A stretch of 64,000 nucleotides of DNA from Glandiceps talaboti (taxonomy: Eukaryota; Hemichordata; Enteropneusta; Spengelidae), in contig NC_135549.1 in assembly GCF_964340395.1 (NCBI RefSeq), positions 16,531,842-16,595,841 on the forward strand, written 5' to 3'. The translations under genes and the position numbers were made by a program. How positions within the stretch are numbered: the first letter of the stretch is position 1; each line of letters begins with the position of its first letter. The notes beneath the pieces are model-generated. The model was given only the letters and a program-made list of their open reading frames with translations. It had not been told where the DNA came from and did no database searches. This document shows positions 1-12,100 of this stretch, piece by piece.

Positions 1-59
1 GATACATGTAATTACAAAATTGTGTGCACGAACTTTGATATTTATATATTGCGTTGTTC

Positions 60-360
60 AGTTGATGAAAATATGAAGGACCTAAGGGGCCTTGTTCCTT
101 CATGTCGAAGGTGAGAAGTGACAAAACCCTTACGTCACGAACATTTCTAGCTGTATGAAGAAAACTAATAGGAAACAGTATGATTACACCTGTGCTAGCA
201 AGTATAATTTACAAATAAAATAGGATGAGCAACGACAATTCACATTTAACATTTTGACTCATATTTCAAGCCCCTGATTTCAAACATCACAGAACAAATG
301 ACGTAGACACATGTTGTTGTGACATAGAATGACCTGGGTATATATCTAATATTTTATGTT
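60..360 (+). repeat. Dispersed repeat, copy 1 (second copy near 61270-61580)
   Basis: About 300 bases here match, with gaps, a stretch at 61270-61580 in the same orientation. Shared landmarks in order are CTAAGGGGCCTT, GTCACGA, TGAAGAAAA, TTTTGACTCATATTT, a TGTTGT(T/C)GTGACATAGA-like block and GAATGACC. Neither copy has a long open frame. The type of element is not recognised. Confidence 0.65.
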
Positions 361-1977
361 CCAGCATGTTCAACTTTGCTTGCATGAGGTATAATACAGA
401 TTGTCTGGAAGTTTGGGATCCATTTCCATATGCTTGCTTAGTCTGTGAATTTGTAATCTAGTACACTTCAGTTCCATTAACACTTGCAAAGTACACATTA
501 TATCAATTTACACAGCTTCAGTGAACATGACGTTTTTCAGAATCCTGAAAAACTCAACTGACTGTTCTCAAACGGGAGGAATTTTAATGAAAACAAATAC
601 TTGAAATAGGAGCTACTATTACTGTCAACCCTAACTAATTATTTTTAAATGGAGATATTTTTATTAAATATTTTCAATTTTCAGGAGATTGGCTAACATA
701 TAGCTTACAAGGCATCTCAATGAGTGTCACTATTTGTCTTTCTAAAATTAAAAGTCTTCAATATCATTCTTGCCTTGGCCTGTTTTGTGTTGAGGTTGTT
801 TAAGGAACACTTGAAATATTGGCAGCAAACAGTTAACTACTGCATATAATGTAAACATTCTATGTAATCATAATGGAAAATTATCACTACTTGTATGACA
901 AAAGTGTCATTTCATGGGGCCATGATGGTTGAATAGTTAGAATAGCCAGCCAAGATTCTGCAAGTGACTTGCAAACCTGGTGGTGCCATTTGTTTCTGAA
1001 TGAATTAAATCCTTGGGCAAAATACAAATCATGGCTGTACCCAGTCAGTCCAGCTGTATAATAGGGAACTTGCAAACCCGCCATGTTGAATGTTGCATCA
1101 TGGGAAATGTGAAAATAAATACTCATCAATTAGTATTGTAAACAATATCGTTACATTGTTTATAACCACGAATGATCAATTCATATTTAGCCTGACCAGT
1201 GTGGGAGGTTTATTTCATTGGTAATGCCAGATAAGATATTACGATAACCACAGACAATCCCATAGTCCTTTGCATATGAGCATGCTCAGTCTGGATTGCA
1301 AGTTCCCTACTGTAGACCTGGTAGGATAGTAGTTGATATGATATGCTTTAATCATCTGCACTTATAGAGGCTGTGCAATGTATGCTCCCTAGGGGAGTTG
1401 AGGAAACATTATGGGTCATTGTGCCATTATAGGAGGAGCCAGGAGTAATAACTGTAAAGCATTTCGAGCACAGAAAAATTAGCATTACAAAAAGAATTTG
1501 TTACATTCTTGCCTTGGCCTGTTTTGTGTTGAAATTGTGAATGGAAAGGTGGACATGACAAGCATATAATGATATATTAACTGAATGAATGGTATATGGT
1601 ATATTTATATACCAGAGTACCATGGCCCAGACTATATCCAGTTTTTACTACCACTTTGGTTCAGTTTTACTACTACTACTACTTTTTATATATGCAAGCA
1701 TATCATGTGCACCTGTATTATTCTTTCATTTTATGTCAATATTTTTATAAATATGGAAATCTATAACCTAATGGAATACAATTGTATCACTAGAGTTACA
1801 TCAAACAAGAGATTCTATACAAGCCAGTTCATTAACTAAACACATTTCACTACACCTTATATTTGAACTTAGTGGTGTCAAGTTTGATGAATTTGATTGT
1901 CATCATTGGCTTTTATCTGGTTTAATCTGCCTGCATTGCATACACTTCATTCACCTTGTCACCATTCACAACTATTC

Positions 1978-2115
1978 ATGCACAAGTTCTCTTTTTCCAC
2001 TTTGATTGAGAGACAGACATGTTTCGAACAAATCACTTGTCCTTCTTCAGTGTCCAACTGGATTTGCTTAAAACAGGTCTGTTTCTCAATCAAAAGTAGA
2101 AGAGAACTTGTGTAT
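1978..2115. repeat. Foldback element with arms of about 47 bases
   Basis: The left arm, with CACAAGTTCTCT and TTTGATTGAGA, is the imperfect reverse complement of the right arm, with TCTCAATCAAAA and AGAGAACTTGTG. The loop carries GTTTCGAACAAATCACTTG followed by CTTCTTCAGTG. Such a loop recalls the terminal repeats of Penelope-like elements, but that is a resemblance only. No reverse transcriptase frame is nearby. Confidence 0.6.
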
Positions 2116-4084
2116 GAATTGTAGTGCTGCCATGATGAGTATACATAGTATTATTCAGAACTATGCTAAGACCACCTTAGAGTTAAAGCTGGACATGACA
2201 CTCAGGCTAATGAATGATATATAGCGTATATTTATACTACAGTACCATGGCCCAGACTATATCCAGTTTTACTACCACTAAATTACTTGACAGAACAACA
2301 AGTATTATTTATTGTTGTTATTTGTCCTTGACTTCACTTTCACTCCAACTTTCTTTTCATATCCTTAATGAAGGTTCCTTGACACTATGGTGTGTGTCCT
2401 TTCAATGACCTCTCATATGTAATGCTGGTAGCATGGGTTGGCAGAAAATTGGGGAGATTTTATGAAAATTACTGTAATTGTGATTATATACCCCTTCCCT
2501 TCCCTTCCCCATCTGATGTAAACTATAATGTTAGAATACAGCTATTTCCTCTACTTGTTCGACACACTGCATTTTTTTTTTAAATCTGTCATTCTCAGCA
2601 TATCCGATTTTAATCAGATTGAAGAACCCCTTTATATCAATGCATGACAATTGATTCGTTGTACAATTTCAGTCCACCATCTTCTTTTTTTGACACGATA
2701 GTGCAAGGAAAATGGTAGCATTTGAAGGGGTCAATGAGTCTATATGATATTCATTCCAATGACGTATCATTCAGACCATCTGTTCCATGTATGTTCTGTC
2801 CCTGATTTGTATGTAGTTTATACAAAGTACACAAAATATGTGTTCACTTTTGTGCTGCCATAAGTGTTACATTACAATAGACAACTTAAATACACAATTA
2901 CAGCATTTGTCAATTTATACTTTATTTTCCTTTCACATGTTCCACAATTTTTTTCAGTGCTCATCTTCTTTTTGTCATTGGTTGTTTTTGTTTCTTTCCT
3001 CCACTGTGAACCTTACAAATGGTGATATCTACAACCTTTATCTCTAATAGTATACAGAAAGCCACTTCTACAGGAGCTATAATTGAATAGCAAATATTTG
3101 CTGTAATGATTTTTATGCATTATTCCTGCAAATATATACACACCTTGACTACCAGAATGAATCAATACATCTATTCTCACATTGCCATATATACTCCCAC
3201 TTAATCCATTACACAGGTTTACAACTTTACTACTCTGGGACAAAACTTGTTCCTGTCAGTCTCTGGACAGTACTACACAGAAGTATTCACACTTGTTTCT
3301 TTTGTCCTGGTTTAAATTTTTCCACTGTTTGACCAGTTTCAAAGCACAAGTCTTTTAAATAAGCACCTATAGTTATATACTAATTACTGACTTCAATACT
3401 TCACTATCCCCAGAATGCATTCATTGTGATGCCTACGTAGTGGCATGTAATATTTCTTACAAAGTTGTCTACATGCAGAGTACCTACCCCTACCCCTAGC
3501 ACATAATTCATATTCCAAGGATGTGTTGAAGATTAATGTATCCTGTGATAATGGTGCAAGTACACAACTGCTCAGCAATCACAAGGAAATACGTACGTAA
3601 TGTAGTAATGCAAGTGTCTTTCCTTAGACGAGAAAATGAAGTGACTGCTTGTTAGAATTTGGTAGGTGGTTGCCAACTACATTGAACAATATTGACAATA
3701 ATATAATGTTCACGGCTCAGTTCAGATTAGAATTAAAATTGAAGTACGAAAAACAGTAATCTGGCAGAGAAAATAAAAAAAGTTGGTCCTGAACGATTTA
3801 ACAATATCGGTGAAAATATTTCATTTCTAAATTTTCTGAAAGCCCAAGGTATCTTTCCCTTTTTCATCCAAAACTATTCTAGGTTTATTTTTGCTGTGTT
3901 CTGTTCTGTTATCTATGAATTCATGCATGGTTTCAGTCCCAGGTTCTCACATTTATAGTATCTTATCAATTGAGTCTGGGGATTACATAGAATTAGTCTT
4001 TTCTTCTGGACTACATATTTTTATATAACTGTGCCAGACAACTGTTTCTCACACTTCAAGTTTATTCCTAATCCAAACTGGGTC

Positions 4085-4447
4085 TTTAAAGTGGCCATAT
4101 GGATGAGGATTGGGTATTTATTTCAGATTTTTTATTTATAAAACAATTTTATCATGACTTCCTACTTGAAAAAAATCAATGTGAAACAACAGAGAGACGA
4201 AGTCTGTGTTTGTACCTCAATACATTGAAAAAAAAAAGCTAATAAATGTGTAAAAAGTTTGTTATTGTACATACAACAACAAACATTTTATACATTTATT
4301 AATCTTCTGCAATTTATTGTGTTACAAATAAGGACTTGGCATATGTTGTTTTACATTGATTTTTCAAGTAGGACATATGGTAAAATTGTTTTAGACATTA
4401 AAAATCCAAAATAAATACCCCATCCTCATCCATATGGCCACTTTAAA
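4085..4447. mobile_element. MITE-like element with inverted repeats of about 105 bases
   Basis: The element opens with TTTAAAGTGGCCATATGGAT and closes with its reverse complement. Complementarity continues inward for roughly 105 bases with a few mismatches. The core is AT-rich and includes smaller palindromes near 4260-4285. The outermost TTTAAA is self-complementary, so a TTAA- or TTTAAA-type target duplication cannot be told apart from the terminus. There is no transposase frame, so it would be non-autonomous. Confidence 0.75.
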
Positions 4448-5053
4448 ACTGTACACATGTTTACCTTCTCAGCCACCTTTTACAATGATTTAATAAATGG
4501 CATCTGTATGTCTACAAATATCTATATTAATAACAGGTCTCTGTGGTCATAATATTTTCATTATTTCATGATTTCTTGATTGGGATTTACTGTCAAAATC
4601 ATACCAAGGTCTGAATGATGTAATTTGTCTTTTGCAATGATTGACAGACTGTATACCCTACTTACAGCTGTATTATGCTTCATATTTTGAGAGAGTGGGA
4701 TTTAAATTTAGAAATTTTGTGGTCTGTCTCTGATTATATGTTTCTTGTCTGGCTATTTGAATATTTGATTTACCATTTTAATTAATTCTTCATTTCAATG
4801 AGTTCTCCTAATCAATCTTAGTTTGTTTAATTAAAATTAATTAATCATTGAGTCGGCTGGCTTGTCAATTATACCATGAAGACAATACTTTGGAAAATAA
4901 GTATTTCAGGTACATGTAACTTCTTTTTGTTAAATACACTATGCTATTACTTGATATGTGTACTCACAAGACTTTTTAAAACCCATTGTTAAATGGAGGT
5001 GAAGTGGAAATTTTCTAGAAACCTTCTCATACCTGCAGCCATTTTAAAAGCTT

Positions 5054-5423
5054 AGGCCTCAAAAAATAATATTGTTAGGTTCCGGTTACCCGACCCCACC
5101 TAGTTTTTCACGCTGATCCTAAACTTTTTTTTTACGTATTCAAGAAAAAAAAAAAATTGCAAAAATTGTGAAGACTCGTGAGAAATAGTGGATGCGAAAA
5201 CTGACATCAACTTAAAAAGAAAATATAAAACTGTTCTTCCAATCTGTAATGGCTGTACATCTGATGGGAAGAAACCAATGACACAGAGACCATATGGAAA
5301 ACATAATTACCTGAACAAGACACTCACATATGAAAAAAAAATATTTAAAAAATAAAAATAAAAAATCTATCTACCTTAAAATTGAGCATAATCGGAACCA
5401 CATAATTTTTTTGTTAGGCCTTA
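5054..5423 (+). mobile_element. Non-autonomous repeat of about 370 bases, copy 1
   Basis: This copy matches 44844-45220 along its length. Shared landmarks are GGTT(C)C(C/T)GGTTACCC, CCTAGTTTTTCA, TTGCAAAAATTGTGAAG, AATCTGTAATGGCTGTACAT and a closing AATCGGAACC. Ends of the type TAGGCCT and GGTTCC are inverted relative to each other, as expected for a transposon with terminal inverted repeats. It has no coding capacity. Confidence 0.7.
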
Positions 5424-8332
5424 CTAAAATAGTAAACATGTTTAGTGTACGATGTAGTCATATAATATTTTGTTCAGGACAGCCTCTAAATCCTCTTTTG
5501 AGGTTTTCTGTGGAAAAAACTGTTTCAACACTAAGTTACTTGTTTGAGCTTGCTAAATAAAATACACTTTATACTAAATAATAAATAAGTAAAATTTATA
5601 TTTATTCCATACAGTATTTTGGAATATCATAAATTCCTTCTGACATCACTTGACAAAATGGAAATCATAACCCTGAATTTGACCTTTGACATTTGAATAA
5701 GGTACTGGTTCATGTAATATTTAAGACAAACTTCCTGCCCTAATGGAAATTGGATGAAGTGATTTGTAAGCCTCAAATTAGCCAATACTGGCAACATTCA
5801 ATTTATTCAACTTGAGACAGTGTTGGCATTTTCTAATTTGTGCTTTCGTTCGAGGATTACATAAAGTAGATAAAAAAATCTACCTATTCCCAAGCTGTTT
5901 AACCTCGTTCAAATTTATGAATTATTTTCATATCAGGGAAAGTTTTACCAGATTCCAAAACCAAGATCCTCTATTTTTACTCTGTTTCTACGGTTGGGAA
6001 TAAAAATTTCTTTAAAAAGCGTAGAATGTAACATATCTTCCTGACCTACATATAAAATTACAAATGTGTGGAAAATGTTAAAAATTCACTTCTACACCAT
6101 GGACTTTGAGTTCTGACACAGTTCACCTTTTCATTCATTCAGCTCATGATTTATTTTTATGTAACTGAATCTATTGATTCTAGAATTCACTTAACTTATT
6201 AATGAGGCCAGAAGAGTTAAGGAATGTGGGTGGATCAGCAGTGGGGTACATCATGAACACATAATTATTGTCATCATCACCATAATATGTATTGCTTTTA
6301 AAATTACAAATCAATCCAACTATATCATATTTCAAAATAATTTATATCGTAAGTGGTCAAATGAATGCCATTCTTCAGATTTTACTTTTTTAATATCACA
6401 ACCAGTTATACGTCTGCTACCATTTATCTCAAACTGTGAAAACCCAACATGGGCCATAAAATTATCAATAATTTTCACAGTCCATTCCCTCTATTACGTT
6501 TCTTAGTTCATGAAAATTGTATTACGACAGCGTTTGCTGTATTGATTCTAATCACATAGAGGTTTCAGCTGACACTCCGATGAATCCATACTTTTAACTT
6601 CAGTATTCATAGCACACTACAGTATATAGCATCTTAGGATAAATTCTTTCACATTATCATATTCTATTTCTATCTTCACACAGCTTACATGTTCCCTTCC
6701 TTATTCTAGGATCCATGTCTTTTATATATTTTGTTGTAAATGTATAAAATTGCACTTTCTTCACAAATTACTCTGATTTCTAATGTCACTGTGTTTTGAA
6801 ATAAAATTATATGTAACAGAGTTGGTATTTCAGCCACACATTTATTTTTATAAATTTCACTGATGTCATCAAAATTATGACTATCACTATGTTTTGAAAT
6901 AAAATTATGTAAACTCAGTGAGTTGGCATTATTATATTATTTTGGCTGCACGTTAATTTTATTAAAATTGCACTGTTGTCACCCAAATTATCAATTTTAC
7001 TGTTATAAAATAAAACTATCTTCAACTGAGTGAACTGATGAATGTATTACAGTCACATATATTTATTCCCTTAATATCCTGATTTCTAATTTTATATTTT
7101 AAACAATTCTGATTTTGTTCAATAATCAGATTTTATTCTCCTTCACAAATCTCTACCTTTCAAAATTATTTATAGATCTAAAAATAAGTGAAAGCCCTGC
7201 TAGTCTCTCTAAAATGGTGCCAGCTGTTGTTTGACCTTTATAGCCAATTTTAAAAGCTGACGTTTTATCTGCTGAGTTTTCCCATACTTACATCAGGATA
7301 TATCAGAAGAAAAATTAAAAAGATTGCGAGGAAACGTTGGGTGGGATAAGGAGAAGCCTAGTACCTTATCACAGTATCTTTTAATGGCTTGTATTACATT
7401 TTGATATAAAACTGGTATGGATTGAAAAGAGTATAATATGATGTAAAGGTATAATGACCTCTCCATCTCAGACATAAAATTCAAACATCCTGTACATGTG
7501 CACGTAGGACTAGGAGCTCACTTGGAATTGTAAATCTCAAAATTATTTCCTGTGTTTTAATTTTCACTCCGGAAGACGTCTAACAATCAAATCTAGACTA
7601 CCTAAATATGTTAATCTTTTATGTGAGTTACACTTCACAAAAAAGAAAACTCAATGTGATAAAAAAAAAACCATCCTGTAAATTTTACAGGTAATTAAAC
7701 TAACTATTATCTCTTCTTTCACTGAATTTTGACGGAAAAAATTTAAATTTTAGAATCTGTTTGTAAATGAACTTTTTTAGGATCATTGTTTATTATTATT
7801 ATTCATTCGATTTCTTCGGTGTGGTTTTAGGCTAACACAAATCTGCAAAATCAAGGAAATAAAATAAACCACTGTATAAATTGCAGATGACATTCAGTTG
7901 AAATCCCACATTTATTCGTAGTATACCTAATAAAAGGGCAAATGTACAAAAGAATCTATCAACTTTCCAAATTTACCATCTCTACTTTCATTTTATCTTT
8001 GTTGTTTCTTTCTTTCTTTCTTTTCAGCAAACTCTATAAAAAAAATTAGGGGGTCTTGCAAACTTCTTTTTCAGGTAATCATGAACAATCAATTCAACAT
8101 CTTTCAAGGTGTTTTGACCAACTATTTGTCAAATGAAATTTGTTGACACAGAGAGAATAATAGTATTTTTTTAAAAGATACAAATTTTTAGGAACTTTTC
8201 AATATTAATACTGCTAGAGTATCAAAGTATGATAACTTGGGGGAGGATGCAGGGGGAATGTATGTAGGTATGTATATGTGTGTGCTTGAATAATTTTTAA
8301 CTTCTTAAAATATATAACTACTTCATACCAAC

Positions 8333-9118
8333 CTGACAGGCATTATACAAAAGTTGATGTTCGAACTTTTTCACTCCAAGAATGTTCTGAAACATTTCAT
8401 ATAATTGCTCTTTGCTTAGAATAAGCTCAGATGCAGCTGTGGCTGCCAGCCTTTGGGGCTGTTTTCTTGGATCCTCTTCACCTCTATAAATAGCATCAAA
8501 CTTTGCCATCCAAGAACTCAGAACGGTCTCCTTGCTGAGGCCATCTATCTCCGGCAAACTTCTCACCCTCTTTTCGATGTTATTTTTAAAGACCTCCCTA
8601 AAATCATTGGAGGAGCAACCCCCACTCTGAACCATCATAGCCACGCGGTCACTTTTCAAGAATACTTCGAAATAACTCTGCACGGCATTACAAAATGCTT
8701 CGTCTGCTACTATTTGTGTTTCCCCGTTGATGAAAGCACGGAATCTCTCTTTGATCGTCTCGAGTTGCTGTTTAGTAACTTTTGTCTGTCGCCTGGCCAT
8801 GTCTGTCGGCTGCTTGGCGTTGAATGGATACGCAACACATCTTGCAACGAACACATACAATTGCAATCGTTTCTTTCTGTCTTCTTCTTCTCTTTCAAGT
8901 CGTTCAGCCTCTTCTCTTTCCTTTTCGCTGATGACCGACGGGCTTGGACTGGCCGGACGGGCAATACTCTGACCCCGGGTTTGTGCTTGTAAGGAGTCAT
9001 TGCTCGACGCACTAGTACGAATGGTACCTGTCTGGCTGGGTACAGACAAAGTGTCTGTTGTTTCGTCTTCCAGTGTCTCATTCTCCGAATCCTCTTCGCT
9101 CGACGATGGATCTAACAT
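8333..9118 (-). CDS. CADPS: CADPS (CAPS) first coding exon, partial gene
   Basis: This exon encodes residues 1-262 of calcium-dependent secretion activator, a priming factor for dense-core vesicle exocytosis. I recognise the conserved start MLDPSSSEE, the RPSPSPSV-like segment before a charged helix, [59 protein letters not shown] and [10 protein letters not shown]. All are nearly identical to vertebrate CAPS. The start at 9118 is chosen over an in-frame ATG eight codons upstream because MLDPSSSEE is the family N-terminus. The exon ends after CAG at 8333 with donor GTTGGT, where the family sequence continues on another exon. The C2, PH and MUN domains would lie outside the window. The serine- and glutamate-rich N-terminal 30 residues resemble the casein-kinase-2-type acidic patch of mammalian CAPS. 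Confidence 0.96.
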
Positions 9119-12100
9119 GGTTCTTCCTTTTGGGCCCAACAATCGTGCGTGGTTACGCCTGTTATCTTAAATTCTCCAATTTTTTTCCACTAAACAACCT
9201 GCCGATACTGTCAAAAACCCAGAACAATATTTTGAAACCAACTGAGCATGCGTTGAGCAAAATTACTTTGAATCTCGGGAAAAGTGGGAGGGCCAACAAG
9301 GTAGTTCACGTGTACATAGGATACGCAGTTTTAGAAAACTACTTCTTTTTTCTCAGTCCTATATCAACATATATAGCCAGCAAAAACCGATAAAACGTCT
9401 ACTTTACCCATCTGTTTTTGTTCACTTATGTATCTCCCGTGCCTGCCAGTCGCCCGGCCAACCGTGAATCCTTTCATTTCAGATAGAAAAATCACAGAAC
9501 TTTAACGTTTGACACATTTCCAGGTGTTTGTTAACTTTTAATTTATCTATTCAAACAGTTGGTCTGTCAGACTATTTCTTTATTTCCACGTTGCAAAGTT
9601 TCGCAGACTAAATGTGGTTTCGTCCCTCGCATTTTGTATTTGTATTCTTCGTGTTGCCAGTGTGCCGCTGGAACTTGGAGGGAAAGCGAAAGAAAGTTAA
9701 ACAATTAGTCAGCAGCTAGTCAAATATCTTTCCACTGTTGACAGCGTCAGCGTGCTTGAATTGCGAGAGTAAAAAAATTTGCAGTATAAGCCCAACTGTA
9801 CATCTGTGAACTTCAGACCTAATCATTTGTTGCTATTTTCAAACGAAACAATCTTTGTGACAGAAAAGTTTATAAGCTTACATGTAATTGTAATAAACTA
9901 TGTTCCGTCCCGAGGCTACGGTGCCACTGAGTCGGTGGTCACGGAAAAAAGGTTAAATTTCTAGTTCTGGCCTACAAAGTCAGCCCGAGTGTCATTTATA
10001 GACCTTACCTTTATGACCAACACGTTTGTGCTGTGTATATATTCTCACGGGTGCCTATTTCATTCGTTTAAAATCTATACAATAATAGTTTTAAAATATT
10101 CCGTGTAGCTGCATTCACTTCTATAACATGATAGATTTCAACTCAAGTCAGCGAATAATTAAAGAAGTAAAGAATCAATACTACAAGAAAACTTTACTAT
10201 AGCTCGTAAAAAAATTACGGCGACGTACCGAACTCGTTTCCCTACCTACCTCAAATACAAATAAAAGTATAGTAAATATATTATACATGCGACAAATATT
10301 CGAAAACAAATAATCCACACATAACAGATGATTCATAAATGCCATCTAATTAAATATTGATAAAAGAACTCTGTAGAAGCTACGGAAATGCATGCATGCC
10401 ATAAGCTTACAGACTTATTTCAAATTTGACAATAGTATTTACTAGATGTGGACTTCACATATTATTCTTGTTTAATGTTACTTTACCAAATACGCCCATT
10501 TCGCGAAGGTCATTGTAATATCAAGGTAACGTCAAACTTTTGCTTTAATCGACCACTGTAGAAAATATATATAGCATTGTGGTCTGAGCTTTACATGTAA
10601 TACACAGACTCAATCGATAAGGTTTAGGCCCTCCTGTTTACTCATGGGAACTTTATATCCACTGTAGGCTTAATTACTCATTTTGTTGCAAATGCCTGCA
10701 ATCTTTCCGGTATGACGTAAGGTAAAGTGTGTGTCTTGCCACTTATTTCAAATAAATTAAATAAACTGAGTATATTCACATTTACACAATGACGTATATT
10801 GATATTTGAATACCTGAGTTCATGAGGTATATGTTATGGTTTTGTCTGTATCAGTGTGTGCATGTGCGTATGTATGTATGTGTGTGTATGTATGTATGTG
10901 TGTGTGCGTGTCATTCTGTCTCAAAAAATCACTGGCTCAAATGAGATGGCATAGATATACTTTACAGCAATTGCTGTAATTAACATATGATCAATAATAA
11001 TGATAATAATCTAACCAAGTGAATATAATGGGACATTTGTCATGCATTTACAATTTGCACATTACCGACTACTTTGCATAATTAATAACATTTGCAAATT
11101 GGGTTATTTTAGAATTTCATCAAACATGGTGGATATATTGGGTCTATGAAGGCACAGTGGTTTTCAAATTTACTAATTTGCATAATTAAAACTGATATTT
11201 ACCAATATGGGAGATATACTATTTATGGTAGCTATATAAGAATGTCATCAAATGTCACTGATCCTGTTGTGGTACCATGATATGGCAGTATGTATCTTAG
11301 ATATCACAGGGGTACATATTATTGCTCAGATTGCCGGTTTCTTAGGAAAATATCGTACGAATCCTGCTGCTACAAATGCATCAATCTCTGTTTTCTCCTT
11401 AAAGGTAGGAGTATATAGTCAAAAGGTTGTTATATTTAGTATGTAGGCCTGGAAAGCAACAATCTATGAAATATTACATTCCCCTATGTTAGGTATGATG
11501 CGTGTGACTTGCATTTTACAGGCTATTTTGCATAAGCAAATATATTTGCCATTATTAAAGCTATATATATAAGAATGTCATCAAATGTCATGGATCTTGT
11601 TGTGGTACCATGATATGTATATATCTTAGATATGATGACCGTGGTTCGCATTTTACTGATTGATTTGCATAATCAATTAAATTTACCATGATAGTAGCTA
11701 CGAATGTCGTAGACATTCTGAATATACGTACGTATTATAGATATGGTGCTTTTTTTTCTTTTAGAATATTACAACTTACAAGTATTAATTTGATCAATTT
11801 GGTGACACACCCTGAAATAAAGTTTTGTTTACGAGAAGCATCTCAGACAAGTTCCCATGTCAGTTGTAACTGTAGGGAGGAGGATTCGTGATCGGTGTTT
11901 TCTTTCTTTTTCTACATTTGTGGTTTATTAGCATAATTATTTGTGTGAATCGTGTGTAAGGAATACCTGGAGCTGTGGATAGTGAAATTTCATTGCTGCG
12001 ACTATGAAACGTGCCTTTTATTTTTCATGTGTCTGGTAAGGCTCTGTGGGTGATCAATGTTCTTATTTTCTGCTCAGACCACCGTAGTGGTGTGGGTTTT

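Larger units (their letters stand above)
1..8332 (-). other. Probable intron 1 of CADPS (no coding exon seen)
   Basis: This stretch lies downstream, on the minus strand, of the CADPS first exon, which ends in a splice donor at 8332/8331. It is therefore most likely intron 1. I looked for the next CADPS exon on the minus strand and did not find it. The interval holds several repeats listed separately (60-360, 1978-2115, 4085-4447, 5054-5423) and duplicated short stretches, for example near 770 and 1507 and near 1584 and 2212. No open frame here resembles a protein I know. Confidence 0.6.

Noticed and set aside
8453-9081. Open frames of 80-180 codons overlapping CADPS exon 1
   Set aside because: Shadows of a strongly conserved minus-strand coding exon; none resembles a known protein.
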